Made by a program: the position numbers and the translations under genes
Part shown: piece after piece, positions 1-7,379 of the stretch
How the letters are laid out: each line of letters starts with the position of its first letter
Numbering within the stretch: position 1 is the first letter of the stretch
Notes under the pieces: generated by a model
What the model was told of the DNA's origin: nothing
The model's database searches: none
Seen by the model: only the letters and a program-made list of their open reading frames with translations
Assembly (NCBI GenBank): GCA_023664625.1
Contig: JAMPFD010000019.1
Location: forward strand, 1-38,001
DNA length: 38,001 nt
Direction: 5' to 3'
Source: Bacillota bacterium
GTDB lineage: Bacteria > Bacteroidota > Bacteroidia > Bacteroidales > Bacteroidaceae

Positions 1-210
1 CGTTGTTGACGAAAATCAAGGCAATGCAGGGACAACACATTATTATATAATACAGAGGCAAAGGAATTTTAAGGTAAACAATGTGAAGGGCGGCAAATCC
101 TGTTTTACGGACTGAAACGGAAAAATGTGCGCATAATAAAGGAGGATACGAGACGAAAATGATGAATTGCGGGAAAAACAAGAAAGAAAAATATATGAAA
201 AAGCATATTT
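1..210. other. gene-free left edge
   Basis: This AT-rich stretch lies downstream of the LytTR gene, which reads leftward. I see no open frame with a credible start and no clear terminator hairpin. It may contain the promoter of a gene beyond the window edge, but no convincing TAnnTTTG box stands out. Confidence 0.5.
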
Positions 211-687
211 TCAAAGTGTAACCATTTTACTATGGAAATCCTCCTTGTAATCCATTCCTATGGGAATCACTTTCTGTTGTCCTCTAAGTATTGTCTTGCT
301 ACCATGGTGAGATATAATACATTTTCTATTGACAATGTATGATGCGTGAATCCTCTGAAACTGCGTCACTCCGGCATCATGCAACTTCGCAAGGATGGTT
401 GACATGGACTTCATGTATATACTCAGTACCGGTTTTGTCGGGTCAATGGGGTGCCATAGAGAGTAATGGTTGGACGTTGACTCTATATAAGCATAATCCA
501 AGGGGCGGAAAACTGTTCGTACCCTGTTCTTAAAATAGAAGAATATAGTCTCATTTTCATCTTCCGCATCATCTGCCGGTGCCTCGGCTACCTCCATCCA
601 CATCTGTTCTTCTCCGAAGTCGGTTTGTTCCAGTACAATTATGTATTCACCGTCAGCCGATACATGTAAAATAATAGTGTCTCTCAT
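211..687 (-). CDS. stand-alone LytTR-type DNA-binding regulator
   Basis: A 158-residue protein whose C-terminal two thirds (about residues 58-155) match the LytTR DNA-binding domain. Visible features are the opening segment around IESTSNHYSLWH, the central FQRIHASYIVN block and the closing GSKTILRGQQKVIPIG. LytTR domains bind direct-repeat promoter sites and usually follow a phospho-receiver domain or membrane helices. Here the first 50 or so residues are acidic (ADDAEDENE) and show neither a receiver signature nor a membrane segment, so the input signal is unknown. No histidine kinase lies in the window. The gene is isolated, in AT-rich sequence, next to decayed genes for small secreted proteins; that could mean a lost partner, which is inference. 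The start at 687 is the only ATG before the domain. Family assignment is firm, role unknown. Confidence 0.82.
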   Translation of the reverse strand: MRDTIILHVSADGEYIIVLEQTDFGEEQMWMEVAEAPADDAEDENETIFFYFKNRVRTVFRPLDYAYIESTSNHYSLWHPIDPTKPVLSIYMKSMSTILAKLHDAGVTQFQRIHASYIVNRKCIISHHGSKTILRGQQKVIPIGMDYKEDFHSKMVTL

Positions 688-829
688 AATTTTGTTTTGT
701 CATTATATATGATTACAACTCATAAAATTACGTCACATTAATATTTTTGACGACAAAATATTACAAAAAGAAATCTATAGTGTGATAATATAGGAGGAAG
801 TACGACATCAAACCGGCAGTTTCGTTATT

Positions 830-1005
830 TTAGTCTTTTTCAATTCTTTTGATGAGAAAACCCATCTTATCTCCAACCTCATTATCATAGGACTTGACTA
901 CTTTCCATGCAGTTCAGGCAAGTTACTTGACTTCATACAGATCTGAGCGTTACATTCCGTACACATTGCAGTATGAAATAGTAATGCGAAAAATCTTCTT
1001 TCCAT
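830..1005 (-). pseudogene. frameshifted small secreted protein
   Basis: Reading leftward from the ATG at 1005, the first 35 codons begin MERRFFALLFHTAM, a signal-peptide-like start, and end with PELHGK before a TAG at 898-900. One base out of frame, the reading continues as VVKSYDNEVGDKMGFLIKR and ends at a TAA at 830-832. The 176-base span is one base short of 59 codons, so a single lost base, possibly in the GGAAAG run at 901-906, explains both halves. A perfect -7 box TAACTTTG (- strand, 1052-1059) lies about 45 bases upstream of the ATG, supporting a formerly expressed gene. It may be a paralog of the broken secreted gene at 1235-1687, since both have a signal-like start followed by an L..L.G-type segment. 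A programmed frameshift is possible but less likely. Confidence 0.5.
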
Positions 1006-1051
1006 AGTGCAGACGTTAGACATAGATCGGCCAGGGCTACAATCTTGATGA

Positions 1052-1059
1052 CAAAGTTA
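1052..1059 (-). promoter_or_regulatory. -7 box TAACTTTG upstream of the frameshifted gene
   Basis: Perfect match to the Bacteroidetes -7 consensus TAnnTTTG on the - strand, placed correctly for the small broken gene starting at 1005. No matching TTTG -33 box lies at the usual spacing. Confidence 0.4.
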
Positions 1060-1141
1060 CTGATAATATTGGGAATACAGCCACGTTTTGAATACAAAAA
1101 GTACTTTTGATAATAATAATTCGTTCAATAGTTATAAAAAT

Positions 1142-1180
1142 AAAAGGAGATAATGTGGAGTTTTGGCATTATCTCCTTTT
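1142..1180. terminator. bidirectional intrinsic terminator
   Basis: A perfect 14-base inverted repeat, AAAAGGAGATAATG (1142-1155) and CATTATCTCCTTTT (1167-1180), encloses an 11-base loop. The A-rich left end and T-rich right end supply a U tract in both directions. It lies 55 bases past the stop of the - strand gene ending at 1235. Confidence 0.8.
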
Positions 1181-1234
1181 TCAATTTATTCCATTCATGC
1201 AAATACAGTGGAAATTCTGACGTTCACTGCTATT

Positions 1235-1687
1235 TTACGCTTTTATATATAATTCCTGTTCCGTTTTTATTTCCGATAATGGTTCCGGGGATGAGAAGGG
1301 AAGGTAATGCAACTCAAGTGTGTCCTGGTTAATACTGACGACTTTATATGACATGCCCCTATGGGTGCGGTCATTATACATTATCATATATGTCCCACTA
1401 TTGAACTTTCCAACATTCATGAAGTCAAATTCGGATGGAACTCCATTGGCGAGGTAATACTTTTGTGGAATTTTCAAAATATCATCTTCACTGAATTTCA
1501 TAATCGTCTCAGCAATAGTGCTTGAGAAGCTAAGTGTTGTTGGTCTGTTCTCTGAATCCGGGTAAATTTATTGCCATGTAGTCCCATTCAATTGCTTGAG
1601 GCTAACTGATGTCTGTGCTTTACCAGAAAGGCTGAGGGGCAGTAGTGCAATCAAAGTTATTAATGTTTCTTTCGGTTATTGAATCAT
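1235..1687 (-). pseudogene. secreted protein gene interrupted by stop codons
   Basis: An 88-residue frame from ATG 1501 to 1235 is intact, but the same frame extends upstream and reads as a secreted protein: a hydrophobic segment LITLIALLPLSLSGKAQ, typical of a signal peptide ending at AQ, then SVSLKQLNGTTWQ, a TAA at 1568-1570, and IYPDSENRPTTLSF running straight into MKFSEDD. A second TAA at 1676-1678 follows ATG-1687 by three codons, so the original start has also been lost or altered. The rebuilt protein would be about 145 residues, exported or a lipocalin-like small protein; I do not recognise the family with certainty. The internal 88-residue piece could still be translated but would lack export. 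A terminator lies directly downstream. The interrupted reading is seen directly; the function is unknown. Confidence 0.7.
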
Positions 1688-1778
1688 GCTAAAATAGTTT
1701 TAATATTATATCTCTCCGGTTTAATAACGCAGGAATTGCAATTTTATTGCTTCCCGCTTCCAGCCTTTTCGTTCCAAG

Positions 1779-1910
1779 TTACTGAACTGTAATGCCGTAG
1801 ACGGAGCACAGGCAGATATCCGCTTCCATGTCCTTCCCCGGCTTGCCGTCCGGAGCCATGGCGCTCATGCAGAAGCAGAGCATGCAGGCTGATAAAATAA
1901 CTTTTCTCAT
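1779..1910 (-). CDS. possible 43-residue secreted peptide
   Basis: The frame starts at ATG 1910 and encodes 43 residues. It begins MRKVILSACMLCFCMSAMA, a good signal peptide (two basic residues, hydrophobic core, small residues at the likely cleavage site), and is followed by a mature part of about 24 residues with two cysteines (ADICLCSVYG). It ends at TAA 1779-1781; the frame would stay open for 29 more codons after that stop. A weak -7-like box TACTTTTT lies upstream on the - strand at 1938-1945. It is not assigned to any family I know. Given the two broken secreted genes beside it, it may be a truncated remnant rather than a functional peptide. Confidence 0.4.
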   Translation of the reverse strand: MRKVILSACMLCFCMSAMAPDGKPGKDMEADICLCSVYGITVQ

Positions 1911-2130
1911 GGAATTGTTTGTAAAAAATGTTATTTTAAAAAGTAATCACTCTGTTATTGAAGCCCTCCTTGCCGTCAGTTCCGGCGTGGAAGGATTCAT
2001 ATGTGCAAAGGTGCAGATAAATAATGGCAGAGGCAAGCGTACATCGTAAACGGCGCATTCACATCGTAATTTCCTGAAATCCATAGAACATTAAGTCTGA
2101 AAATATGTGCCGGCCGACACAAAAAGAAAT

Positions 2131-2159
2131 CCCGGACTGTCTTTAACGGACTGTCCGGG
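2131..2159 (-). terminator. hairpin with U tract on the - strand
   Basis: CCCGGAC (2131-2137) pairs with GTCCGGG (2153-2159), with a further inner GTC/GAC pairing. Read on the - strand it is followed by ATTTCTTTTTGTG, so it would terminate leftward transcription. No intact gene lies immediately upstream of it on that strand. Confidence 0.55.
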
Positions 2160-2272
2160 CAGAGCATTCGTTTTGGCCAAAGGCCGTTAACTATGGCAAT
2201 AAAAAAATAATAACGACATTTCAGGTAGATGCTTAAAATTATTTTACAATCAGCAGGTCTGGGACTGCCTCG

Positions 2273-2310
2273 CAAAAGGTTACGGTTGACTCTACGAAAG
2301 GTAACCTTTT
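2273..2310. repeat. 22-base palindromic repeat array, locus A
   Basis: Two recognisable units, GGTTAC at 2278 and GGTAAC at 2300, are spaced exactly 22 bases. The second sits in the full palindrome AAAGGTAACCTTT. A decayed GGTAAA near 2342 may be a further unit. It matches the arrays at 16431, 28787 and 34790. Confidence 0.7.
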
Positions 2311-2813
2311 GCAACAGCAGGCAAAAAGCAATGGAAATAAAGGTAAAAGGAAATCTGCAGAAAGTTCTGTACGAAGACGGAGGCACATGACATTCATCTG
2401 GCAAGGGCCAATGAGGATACAAGCAACACCTGACAGGCCAAAAAACATACAAACGTGGCGGGAACAGCCTGAAAGAGCAAAAGGAATTGCAGGAGAAGCT
2501 GTACAAGGCCAGCTCTGCAACACGCCGTCAGTCCATACACAATCAAAGAAATATCCACACCTATGCGGACACATATTTTATAAAAGTCAGCCAGCAAAAT
2601 CAGACAATATGATAATAACGGGCATTGCCGCTATATTGTCTTTTGCATTCCCTGCTTGTTCTTTCCTGTCAAAACCTTAGGCATACTCGGTCATGCAGCC
2701 TGCCGCATACTCTCCTCCGCCTTGTTTCTTCAGCGAAAACAACGACAATGATAATACAAGTTGATTTTGCCGGCAGCTTGACAAAAGCACCGGTACAGCC
2801 GGGACAAAAGCAA

Positions 2814-2848
2814 GCGTGGCACGGATGCAGAGAGCATCCATGCCACGC
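2814..2848 (-). terminator. terminator of the nicotinamidase-like gene
   Basis: GCGTGGCA-C-GGATGC (2814-2828) pairs with GCATCC-A-TGCCACGC (2834-2848), with one mismatch and a five-base loop. On the - strand it is followed by TTGCTTTTGTC. It lies 41 bases past the stop codon at 2890. Confidence 0.75.
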
Positions 2849-2889
2849 CATGTCATATTCTTTTCGGAAAAATATCCGGGAAATGCTGT

Positions 2890-3555
2890 TTACTGCTTCA
2901 CGCAGAGCTTATTATCGCTGATTATGCCGTTAAGTACAGTTCCGTCGTCAATATTGCCGATGTACTTCTTCAAAACGCAAATGTTCTTTCCATATCCGGC
3001 CTTCACCAAATCCTTTATGGTGTTGCCCACACAATAGTCTCCGCAAAGTCCCGCAACCTCTATCACGCAGATATTGTTGTCCTTGATAATCTGCTCCAGA
3101 CGTTCCGCACTTTCCTTGTTTGCCATGATGGAATATTCGTCAACCTTCACGTCATCACCCTTTGTCAGCACAACTGCGTCCGCCTGATGAGCATGGACGG
3201 CATCAAGGACAGGCTGGAAAATTGCCGCGCCGTGGCTGTACTGCACACAGTGGACAGGCCACAGACCGCCGTTATCCTTGAACGAAGAATGGTTGTAAGG
3301 ATGGAAATCCGACGTCATGACGATCTGCTTGTACGTACCTTTCGGCTGAGCTGCGATATAGTCGGCAAGAGCCTGCATGGACTCCGGGGCACCGTTGACG
3401 GCAAGCGAGCCGTTGATAAAGTCATACTGCACGTCGACAAGCAGGAGCATACGGTTGCCCTTTACACACTTTGCGTCACCCTTACATGTTTTCTGCGCCA
3501 TTACTCCCGACGCACTGAGAATCATTGATACCATTAAGAAAAAGAACTTTTTCAT
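2890..3555 (-). CDS. pncA: exported nicotinamidase/isochorismatase-family hydrolase
   Basis: A 221-residue cysteine hydrolase of the isochorismatase superfamily, closest to nicotinamidase, which converts nicotinamide to nicotinate and ammonia for NAD salvage. The catalytic triad is visible: Asp41 in LLVDVQYDF, Lys132 in VVLTKGDD and Cys175 in GLCGDYCVGNT. The metal-binding set of this family also appears (SDFHPYNH and WPVHCVQ). What is unusual is the N-terminus: MKKFFFLMVSMILSASGVMAQ is a clear signal peptide with an AQ cleavage site, so the enzyme should act in the periplasm or outside the cell. The start at 3555 is required for that signal. It is divergent from the OmpA-type gene; a perfect -7 box TAATTTTG (3594-3601) lies upstream and a strong terminator downstream. 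Another amide substrate is possible. Confidence 0.85.
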   Translation of the reverse strand: MKKFFFLMVSMILSASGVMAQKTCKGDAKCVKGNRMLLLVDVQYDFINGSLAVNGAPESMQALADYIAAQPKGTYKQIVMTSDFHPYNHSSFKDNGGLWPVHCVQYSHGAAIFQPVLDAVHAHQADAVVLTKGDDVKVDEYSIMANKESAERLEQIIKDNNICVIEVAGLCGDYCVGNTIKDLVKAGYGKNICVLKKYIGNIDDGTVLNGIISDNKLCVKQ

Positions 3556-3593
3556 TTCTGTTTGTTTGTAAGTATTTTATGTAAAAAACGTTG

Positions 3594-3601
3594 CAAAATT
3601 A
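3594..3601 (-). promoter_or_regulatory. -7 box TAATTTTG for the nicotinamidase-like gene
   Basis: Perfect TAnnTTTG match on the - strand, about 40 bases before the start codon at 3555. No TTTG -33 box lies at the expected spacing. Confidence 0.5.
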
Positions 3602-3660
3602 CAAATAAAAATTATAATATGACGATTTTTCTACAAAAAATCCTAAAATGAATATAACTT

Positions 3661-3693
3661 TTTGTCTTTTTAGCCGTCTTAATAGTAATTTCG
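3661..3693 (+). promoter_or_regulatory. promoter of the OmpA-type lipoprotein gene
   Basis: TTTG at 3661-3664 and TAATTTCG at 3686-3693, 21 bases apart, match the Bacteroidetes -33/-7 promoter with one mismatch in the -7 box. The start codon follows 38 bases later. Confidence 0.65.
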
Positions 3694-3730
3694 CAAACAA
3701 ATATATTAATAACATAAAGAAGAAAGCATT

Positions 3731-4567
3731 ATGAAAATGAAGACAATGGCGATAGCCATGGTAGCCGGTGCCCTGCTCATGGGCAGTTGTGCAAGCAAGA
3801 AAGACCTTGAGAACTGCAAGTCAGAGAATGCACAGCTCTCAACAAACTATCAGGAGAGCAAGGAAGCTCTGGCCGCAGCCAACGCACGCATCTCAGCCCT
3901 TCAGGACCAGCTCTCACAGTGTCAGGGTGTCAACCAGACTTTGCAGGAGAACCTTGCAAAGAGTCTTGACAACACATCTGCCAACAGCCTGAACATCGCG
4001 AAGCTCGTCGACCAGATCAATGAGTCAAACCAGTACATACGCCACCTTGTGGAGGTGAAGTCAAAGAGCGACTCCCTTAACCTCGTGCTCACGAACAATC
4101 TCACACGCTCTCTGAGCAAGGAGGACTTGAAAGAGGTTGACGTCCAGGTGCTCAAGGGCGTTGTCTACATCTCTCTCGCGGACAACATGCTCTATAAGAG
4201 CGGTTCTTACGAAATCAACTCACGTGCCGAGCAGACACTGTCAAAGATTGCAAAGATCATCACCGACTACAAGGACTATGACGTTCTCATCGAGGGTAAC
4301 ACTGACAATGTGCCTATCTCACGCGAGAACATCCGCAACAACTGGGATCTCTCCTGTCTCCGCGCGGCAAGTGTGGTCATGGAGCTCCAGACAAAATACG
4401 GTGTTGACCCTAAGCGTCTCACAGCCGGCGGACGCGGCGAGTACAACCCGCTCGTATCCAACACGACAGAGACCAACAAGCAGCGCAACCGCCGCACACA
4501 GATCATCATCACTCCGAAACTTGACCAGTTCATGGAACTTATCGACCAGGCTCCGGAAGAGAAGTAA
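3731..4567 (+). CDS. OmpA-family peptidoglycan-binding lipoprotein
   Basis: A 278-residue lipoprotein. The N-terminus has a lipoprotein signal with lipobox LMGSC, making Cys20 the lipidated residue. Residues of about 25-125 are rich in Q, N, K and E with heptad-like spacing (ALAAANARISALQDQLSQ), probably a coiled coil bridging the periplasm. Residues of about 140-272 are an OmpA C-terminal domain: the sequence has VLIEGNTDNVPI, NWDLSCLRAASV, RLTAGGRGEYNP and NKQRNRRTQIII, the usual peptidoglycan-binding features. It should anchor the outer membrane to the cell wall. It has its own promoter and a hairpin terminator, so it is probably transcribed alone. No beta-barrel is present, so it is not a full OmpA porin. 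Confidence 0.9.
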   Translation: MKMKTMAIAMVAGALLMGSCASKKDLENCKSENAQLSTNYQESKEALAAANARISALQDQLSQCQGVNQTLQENLAKSLDNTSANSLNIAKLVDQINESNQYIRHLVEVKSKSDSLNLVLTNNLTRSLSKEDLKEVDVQVLKGVVYISLADNMLYKSGSYEINSRAEQTLSKIAKIITDYKDYDVLIEGNTDNVPISRENIRNNWDLSCLRAASVVMELQTKYGVDPKRLTAGGRGEYNPLVSNTTETNKQRNRRTQIIITPKLDQFMELIDQAPEEK

Positions 4568-4609
4568 TCATGGCGCATACGGCCGGCACTCAGCATGACG
4601 GCAATAACG

Positions 4610-4645
4610 ACAACAGCAGGCAAGGAATTCCTTACCTGCTGTTGT
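4610..4645 (+). terminator. hairpin downstream of the OmpA-type gene
   Basis: ACAACAGCAGG (4610-4620) pairs with CCTGCTGTTGT (4635-4645), and the loop contains the self-complementary AAGGAATTCCTT. It lies 42 bases after the stop and is followed by a moderately T-rich TCGTTTC. Confidence 0.65.
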
Positions 4646-4748
4646 TCGTTTCATGCTCTATTATAGAGAGAGCCATGCATGGAACGGGAGGGAACGGCTG
4701 CGGACAGCTATGCCTTGCCTTACTTTCTCCCCCCCTGTGACAACATTA

Positions 4749-4798
4749 ACGGGCAAAACCGGCAGGCAGCATCATTCTGCCCGACAGGTTCTGCCCGT
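4749..4798. terminator. nested hairpin between convergent genes
   Basis: ACGGGCA (4749-4755) pairs with TGCCCGT (4792-4798), with inner AACC/GGTT and GGCAG/CTGCC pairings, giving a long interrupted stem. It lies between the OmpA-type gene and the leftward flavodiiron gene. T-rich sequence follows on the + side only, so its direction is uncertain. Confidence 0.5.
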
Positions 4799-4838
4799 CA
4801 TTTATTCTCTATGATTTCAGATACTCTGACGCAAGGAC

Positions 4839-6002
4839 TTATTCTGCCAGAAGTGCATCGGCAAGTTCCTGAAGCTTAGGCTCGTCGGCAGTTTTCATGC
4901 GCGACATGATTGTCACCATAGGCTCAACGATTTCGATGTCCTTCATACTGTCAAGCATACAAGCCATGACACGGCCTGCAGTAGGTGCCCATGACCCATT
5001 CTCAATGATGGCTACACGGCGGTTGCGAAAGCCCTTAAGCTGCAGATGGTGCAGGAAATCGTGCATCGGAGGAAACACATTCCCGTCGTAGGAAGCAGCG
5101 GCAAGCACCATCTTGCCCATGCGGAAAGCGTCCTCGACAGCCTCTGCCATATCGTCACGGCTAAGATCGGTCACAGCAACCTTGCCTGCGCCTTTCTCGC
5201 GGAGTATCTCCGCCATGCGCTCGGCAACAGCCTTTGTGCCTCCATGTATGGAAGCATATGCCACAAGCACACCTTCTGTCTCCGCTTCATAGGCAGCCCA
5301 TGTCTTGTACAGTCCTATGTAATATCCGAGATTCTCTGTCAATACCGGACCGTGAAGCGGACAGATGACGTTCACGTCAAGGTTCGCAACCTTGCCAAGC
5401 AGGCGTGTAACCTGCGCGCCGTATTTGCCGCAGATGTTGAAATAGTAACGGCGTGCCTCACAAGTCCAGTCCTCTTCCACTGACAATGCTCCGAACTTAC
5501 CGAAGGCATCGGCAGAGAACAGCACCTTGTCAACGTCATCATAGCTTACCATAACCTCCGGCCAGTGTATCATCGGAGCGGCGTAGAATGTCAGAGTATG
5601 CTCGCCGAGGCAGAGAGTGTCGCCTTCATTGACAACCATGGAACGTCCCTCAAGGTCTATTCCCTCAAAGAACTGTGTGAGCATCTGCAACGCTTTGGCC
5701 GATGCCACAACCTTCAGTTCCGGATATTCTGCCACCATGTCGGCAACAAGAGCGGCATGGTCCGGCTCCATGTGATGTACCACGAGGTAATCAGGAGTAC
5801 GCCCGGCAAGAGTTGCAGCAAGGTTTTTCTTCCACTCCTCTCCCTTACGGGCATCACAAGTGTCCATGACTGCAACTTTCTCGTCGAGAATAACGTATGA
5901 GTTGTACGACATTCCGTTAGGCACCTCATACTGACTTTCAAACAAATCAATGTCGAGATCATCGACACCGATATACTTGATCTTAGATGTTATGTCTGTC
6001 AT
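4839..6002 (-). CDS. fprA: flavodiiron protein (A-type flavoprotein)
   Basis: A 387-residue cytoplasmic flavodiiron protein, which reduces oxygen to water (or nitric oxide to nitrous oxide) and protects anaerobes from oxygen. The N-terminal beta-lactamase-like domain carries the diiron motif H77-x-E79-x-D81-H82 (HHMEPDHAAL), followed by further ligand segments APMIHWPEVM, FSADAFG and CPLHGP. The C-terminal 140 residues form a flavodoxin domain that binds FMN (YASIHGGTKAVAERMAE, then NGSWAPTAGR). I chose MTDITSKIKYIG at 6002 rather than the in-frame ATG at 6035, because the family starts just before the first strand and the extra residues (MIKGININNRK) look like leader sequence. No rubredoxin domain is fused. 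It is the last of four leftward genes after purL and the chromate transporter pair. Confidence 0.92.
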   Translation of the reverse strand: MTDITSKIKYIGVDDLDIDLFESQYEVPNGMSYNSYVILDEKVAVMDTCDARKGEEWKKNLAATLAGRTPDYLVVHHMEPDHAALVADMVAEYPELKVVASAKALQMLTQFFEGIDLEGRSMVVNEGDTLCLGEHTLTFYAAPMIHWPEVMVSYDDVDKVLFSADAFGKFGALSVEEDWTCEARRYYFNICGKYGAQVTRLLGKVANLDVNVICPLHGPVLTENLGYYIGLYKTWAAYEAETEGVLVAYASIHGGTKAVAERMAEILREKGAGKVAVTDLSRDDMAEAVEDAFRMGKMVLAAASYDGNVFPPMHDFLHHLQLKGFRNRRVAIIENGSWAPTAGRVMACMLDSMKDIEIVEPMVTIMSRMKTADEPKLQELADALLAE

Positions 6003-6116
6003 TTTTCTATTATTAATGTTTATTCCTTTTATCAATATAACTTAACTCCGAAATCATTTCCCGGAATCAGTCCTCCCCGGGAGAAGCATGCCGTTGGCCG
6101 TTGTCCTCCTCCTGCG

Positions 6117-6722
6117 CTACCAAAGCAGCAGCAGACCGGCGAATGCTGCCATCATAATCATCTTTACAGGATTGACTTTCACCCAGAAAGTTCCTATGAA
6201 CGATGCTGCAAAGATGGCGACAGAGATATAGAAGTGCCAAGGATTGTCCGGCGTGGAGAAGTTCTCTGCATTGAGAAGCATCAGTGCTGCCGCGGCGAGA
6301 AGTCCCACAACTGCCGGACGGAGTCCGAGAAACACAAATTTCACTGTCGCGGAATCTTTGTATTTCATGAACATCCTGGATATAATAATCATAAGTATGA
6401 AAGACGGCAACACCAATGCGAAAGTGGCAACGGCACTGCCAAGCACCGCCATGGCATCACCAAGCCCGGCATTATGAACGGCTGTATAGCCGCAATATGT
6501 CGCGGAATTGATGCCTATAGGCCCGGGAGTCATCTGGGAGACGGCAACGATATTGGTGAACTCCGCAGAACTCATCCAATGGTGATGCGTCACCACCTCT
6601 CTCTGTATAAGGGACAGCATACCATATCCTCCGCCAAAACCGAAGAGTCCGATTTGGAAGAATGTTATGAATAATGTAAGGTATATCACAGCATTTCTTT
6701 TTATGTTCACCCGCCCCGCCAT
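6117..6722 (-). CDS. chrA: chromate transporter family, second half-protein
   Basis: A membrane protein of about 201 residues from the short-chain chromate ion transporter family, in which two half-size proteins work together. Visible family marks are FGFGGGYGMLSLIQREVV near the N-terminus and QMTPGPIGINSATYCGY, followed by about five hydrophobic segments. The substrate may not be chromate; many family members transport other anions or are untested. I start it at MAGRVNIKRNAV (6722), 25 bases after the stop of the partner gene. An ATG at 6794 would overlap the partner by 47 bases and add a 24-residue polar extension. Its pairing with the gene at 6748-7338 is the classic arrangement. Confidence 0.85.
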   Translation of the reverse strand: MAGRVNIKRNAVIYLTLFITFFQIGLFGFGGGYGMLSLIQREVVTHHHWMSSAEFTNIVAVSQMTPGPIGINSATYCGYTAVHNAGLGDAMAVLGSAVATFALVLPSFILMIIISRMFMKYKDSATVKFVFLGLRPAVVGLLAAAALMLLNAENFSTPDNPWHFYISVAIFAASFIGTFWVKVNPVKMIMMAAFAGLLLLW

Positions 6723-6747
6723 GACTCTTGGCAAAACGTTGTATGTA

Positions 6748-7338
6748 TCATTTCCCGTCAGACTGACGGTTGTCATCCTCGGAAAGCATTCCATATACGT
6801 ATCCGCCTGTGCCTGCCAAAAGGATTATGTATATCGGATTGACACCGAGAAGCCATATCATCAAAGCCGAGACAGCAGGAATCCAGCAGTTGGCGAATGT
6901 TATTCCGGCAGATTTTGCAAGACTGAATGTCGGAGCGGCAATAAGAGCCACCACTGCCGGACGTATGCCGTTGAAGCATGCCGCCACCCATCCGACATTG
7001 CTAAACTGATGGAAACAGGCGGCGATGGCAAGGATTATCAGAAATGAAGGCAAGGCGGCACCCAAGGCGGCAAACACCGCCCCACGGGTATTATGCAGCT
7101 TATATCCGATAAATGTGGAGATATTCATGGCAAAGACTCCCGGACAAGACTGCGCCACGGCTATCAGGTCCAGGAACTCCCCACGGTCTATCCAGCGGTT
7201 CCTGTCCACCACATATTTCTCTATTATAGGTATCATGGCATATCCTCCGCCAAGCGTGAAAAGCCCGATGCGGAAGAATATCCTGAAAAGCCTGCATGGC
7301 GAACTGCCATATTCCTTGTGCTTCTTACATTCTGCCAT
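6748..7338 (-). CDS. chrA: chromate transporter family, first half-protein
   Basis: A 196-residue membrane protein, the partner of the half-transporter encoded 25 bases downstream. It shows the same family pattern: FFRIGLFTLGGGYAMIPIIE, then AVAQSCPGVFAMNISTFIGY, and several hydrophobic helices. The two halves are clearly homologous (GGGYAM versus GGGYGM; FNGIRPAVVALIAA versus FLGLRPAVVGLLAA), consistent with a heterodimer made by duplication of a half-unit. It follows purL after 156 bases and could be co-transcribed with it. No chromate-responsive regulator is seen nearby, so the physiological substrate is open. Confidence 0.86.
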   Translation of the reverse strand: MAECKKHKEYGSSPCRLFRIFFRIGLFTLGGGYAMIPIIEKYVVDRNRWIDRGEFLDLIAVAQSCPGVFAMNISTFIGYKLHNTRGAVFAALGAALPSFLIILAIAACFHQFSNVGWVAACFNGIRPAVVALIAAPTFSLAKSAGITFANCWIPAVSALMIWLLGVNPIYIILLAGTGGYVYGMLSEDDNRQSDGK

Positions 7339-7379
7339 ACCGTATGTCCATACAATCTTACGCTACCGTCGTATCATAA

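Larger units (their letters stand above)
1911..2889. other. about 980 bases without a convincing gene
   Basis: Open frames on both strands here run through the hairpins and the 22-base repeats and have no family resemblance, so I call none of them. The stretch holds a hairpin at 2131-2159, a 22-base palindromic repeat array at 2273-2310, and the terminator of the nicotinamidase-like gene at 2814-2848. It may be the graveyard of lost genes. Confidence 0.55.

Noticed and set aside
1997..2506. 169-codon open frame on the - strand
   Set aside because: It runs through the hairpin at 2131-2159 and the 22-base repeat array, is rich in Cys, Phe and Arg without family resemblance, and overlaps other equally long random frames.
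2309..2680. 123-codon open frame on the + strand
   Set aside because: It begins at the edge of the repeat array, has no recognisable domain, and its composition looks like non-coding sequence.
6723..6794. Upstream start for the second chromate half-transporter
   Set aside because: It would overlap the partner gene by 47 bases and add a polar extension not expected before the first helix.
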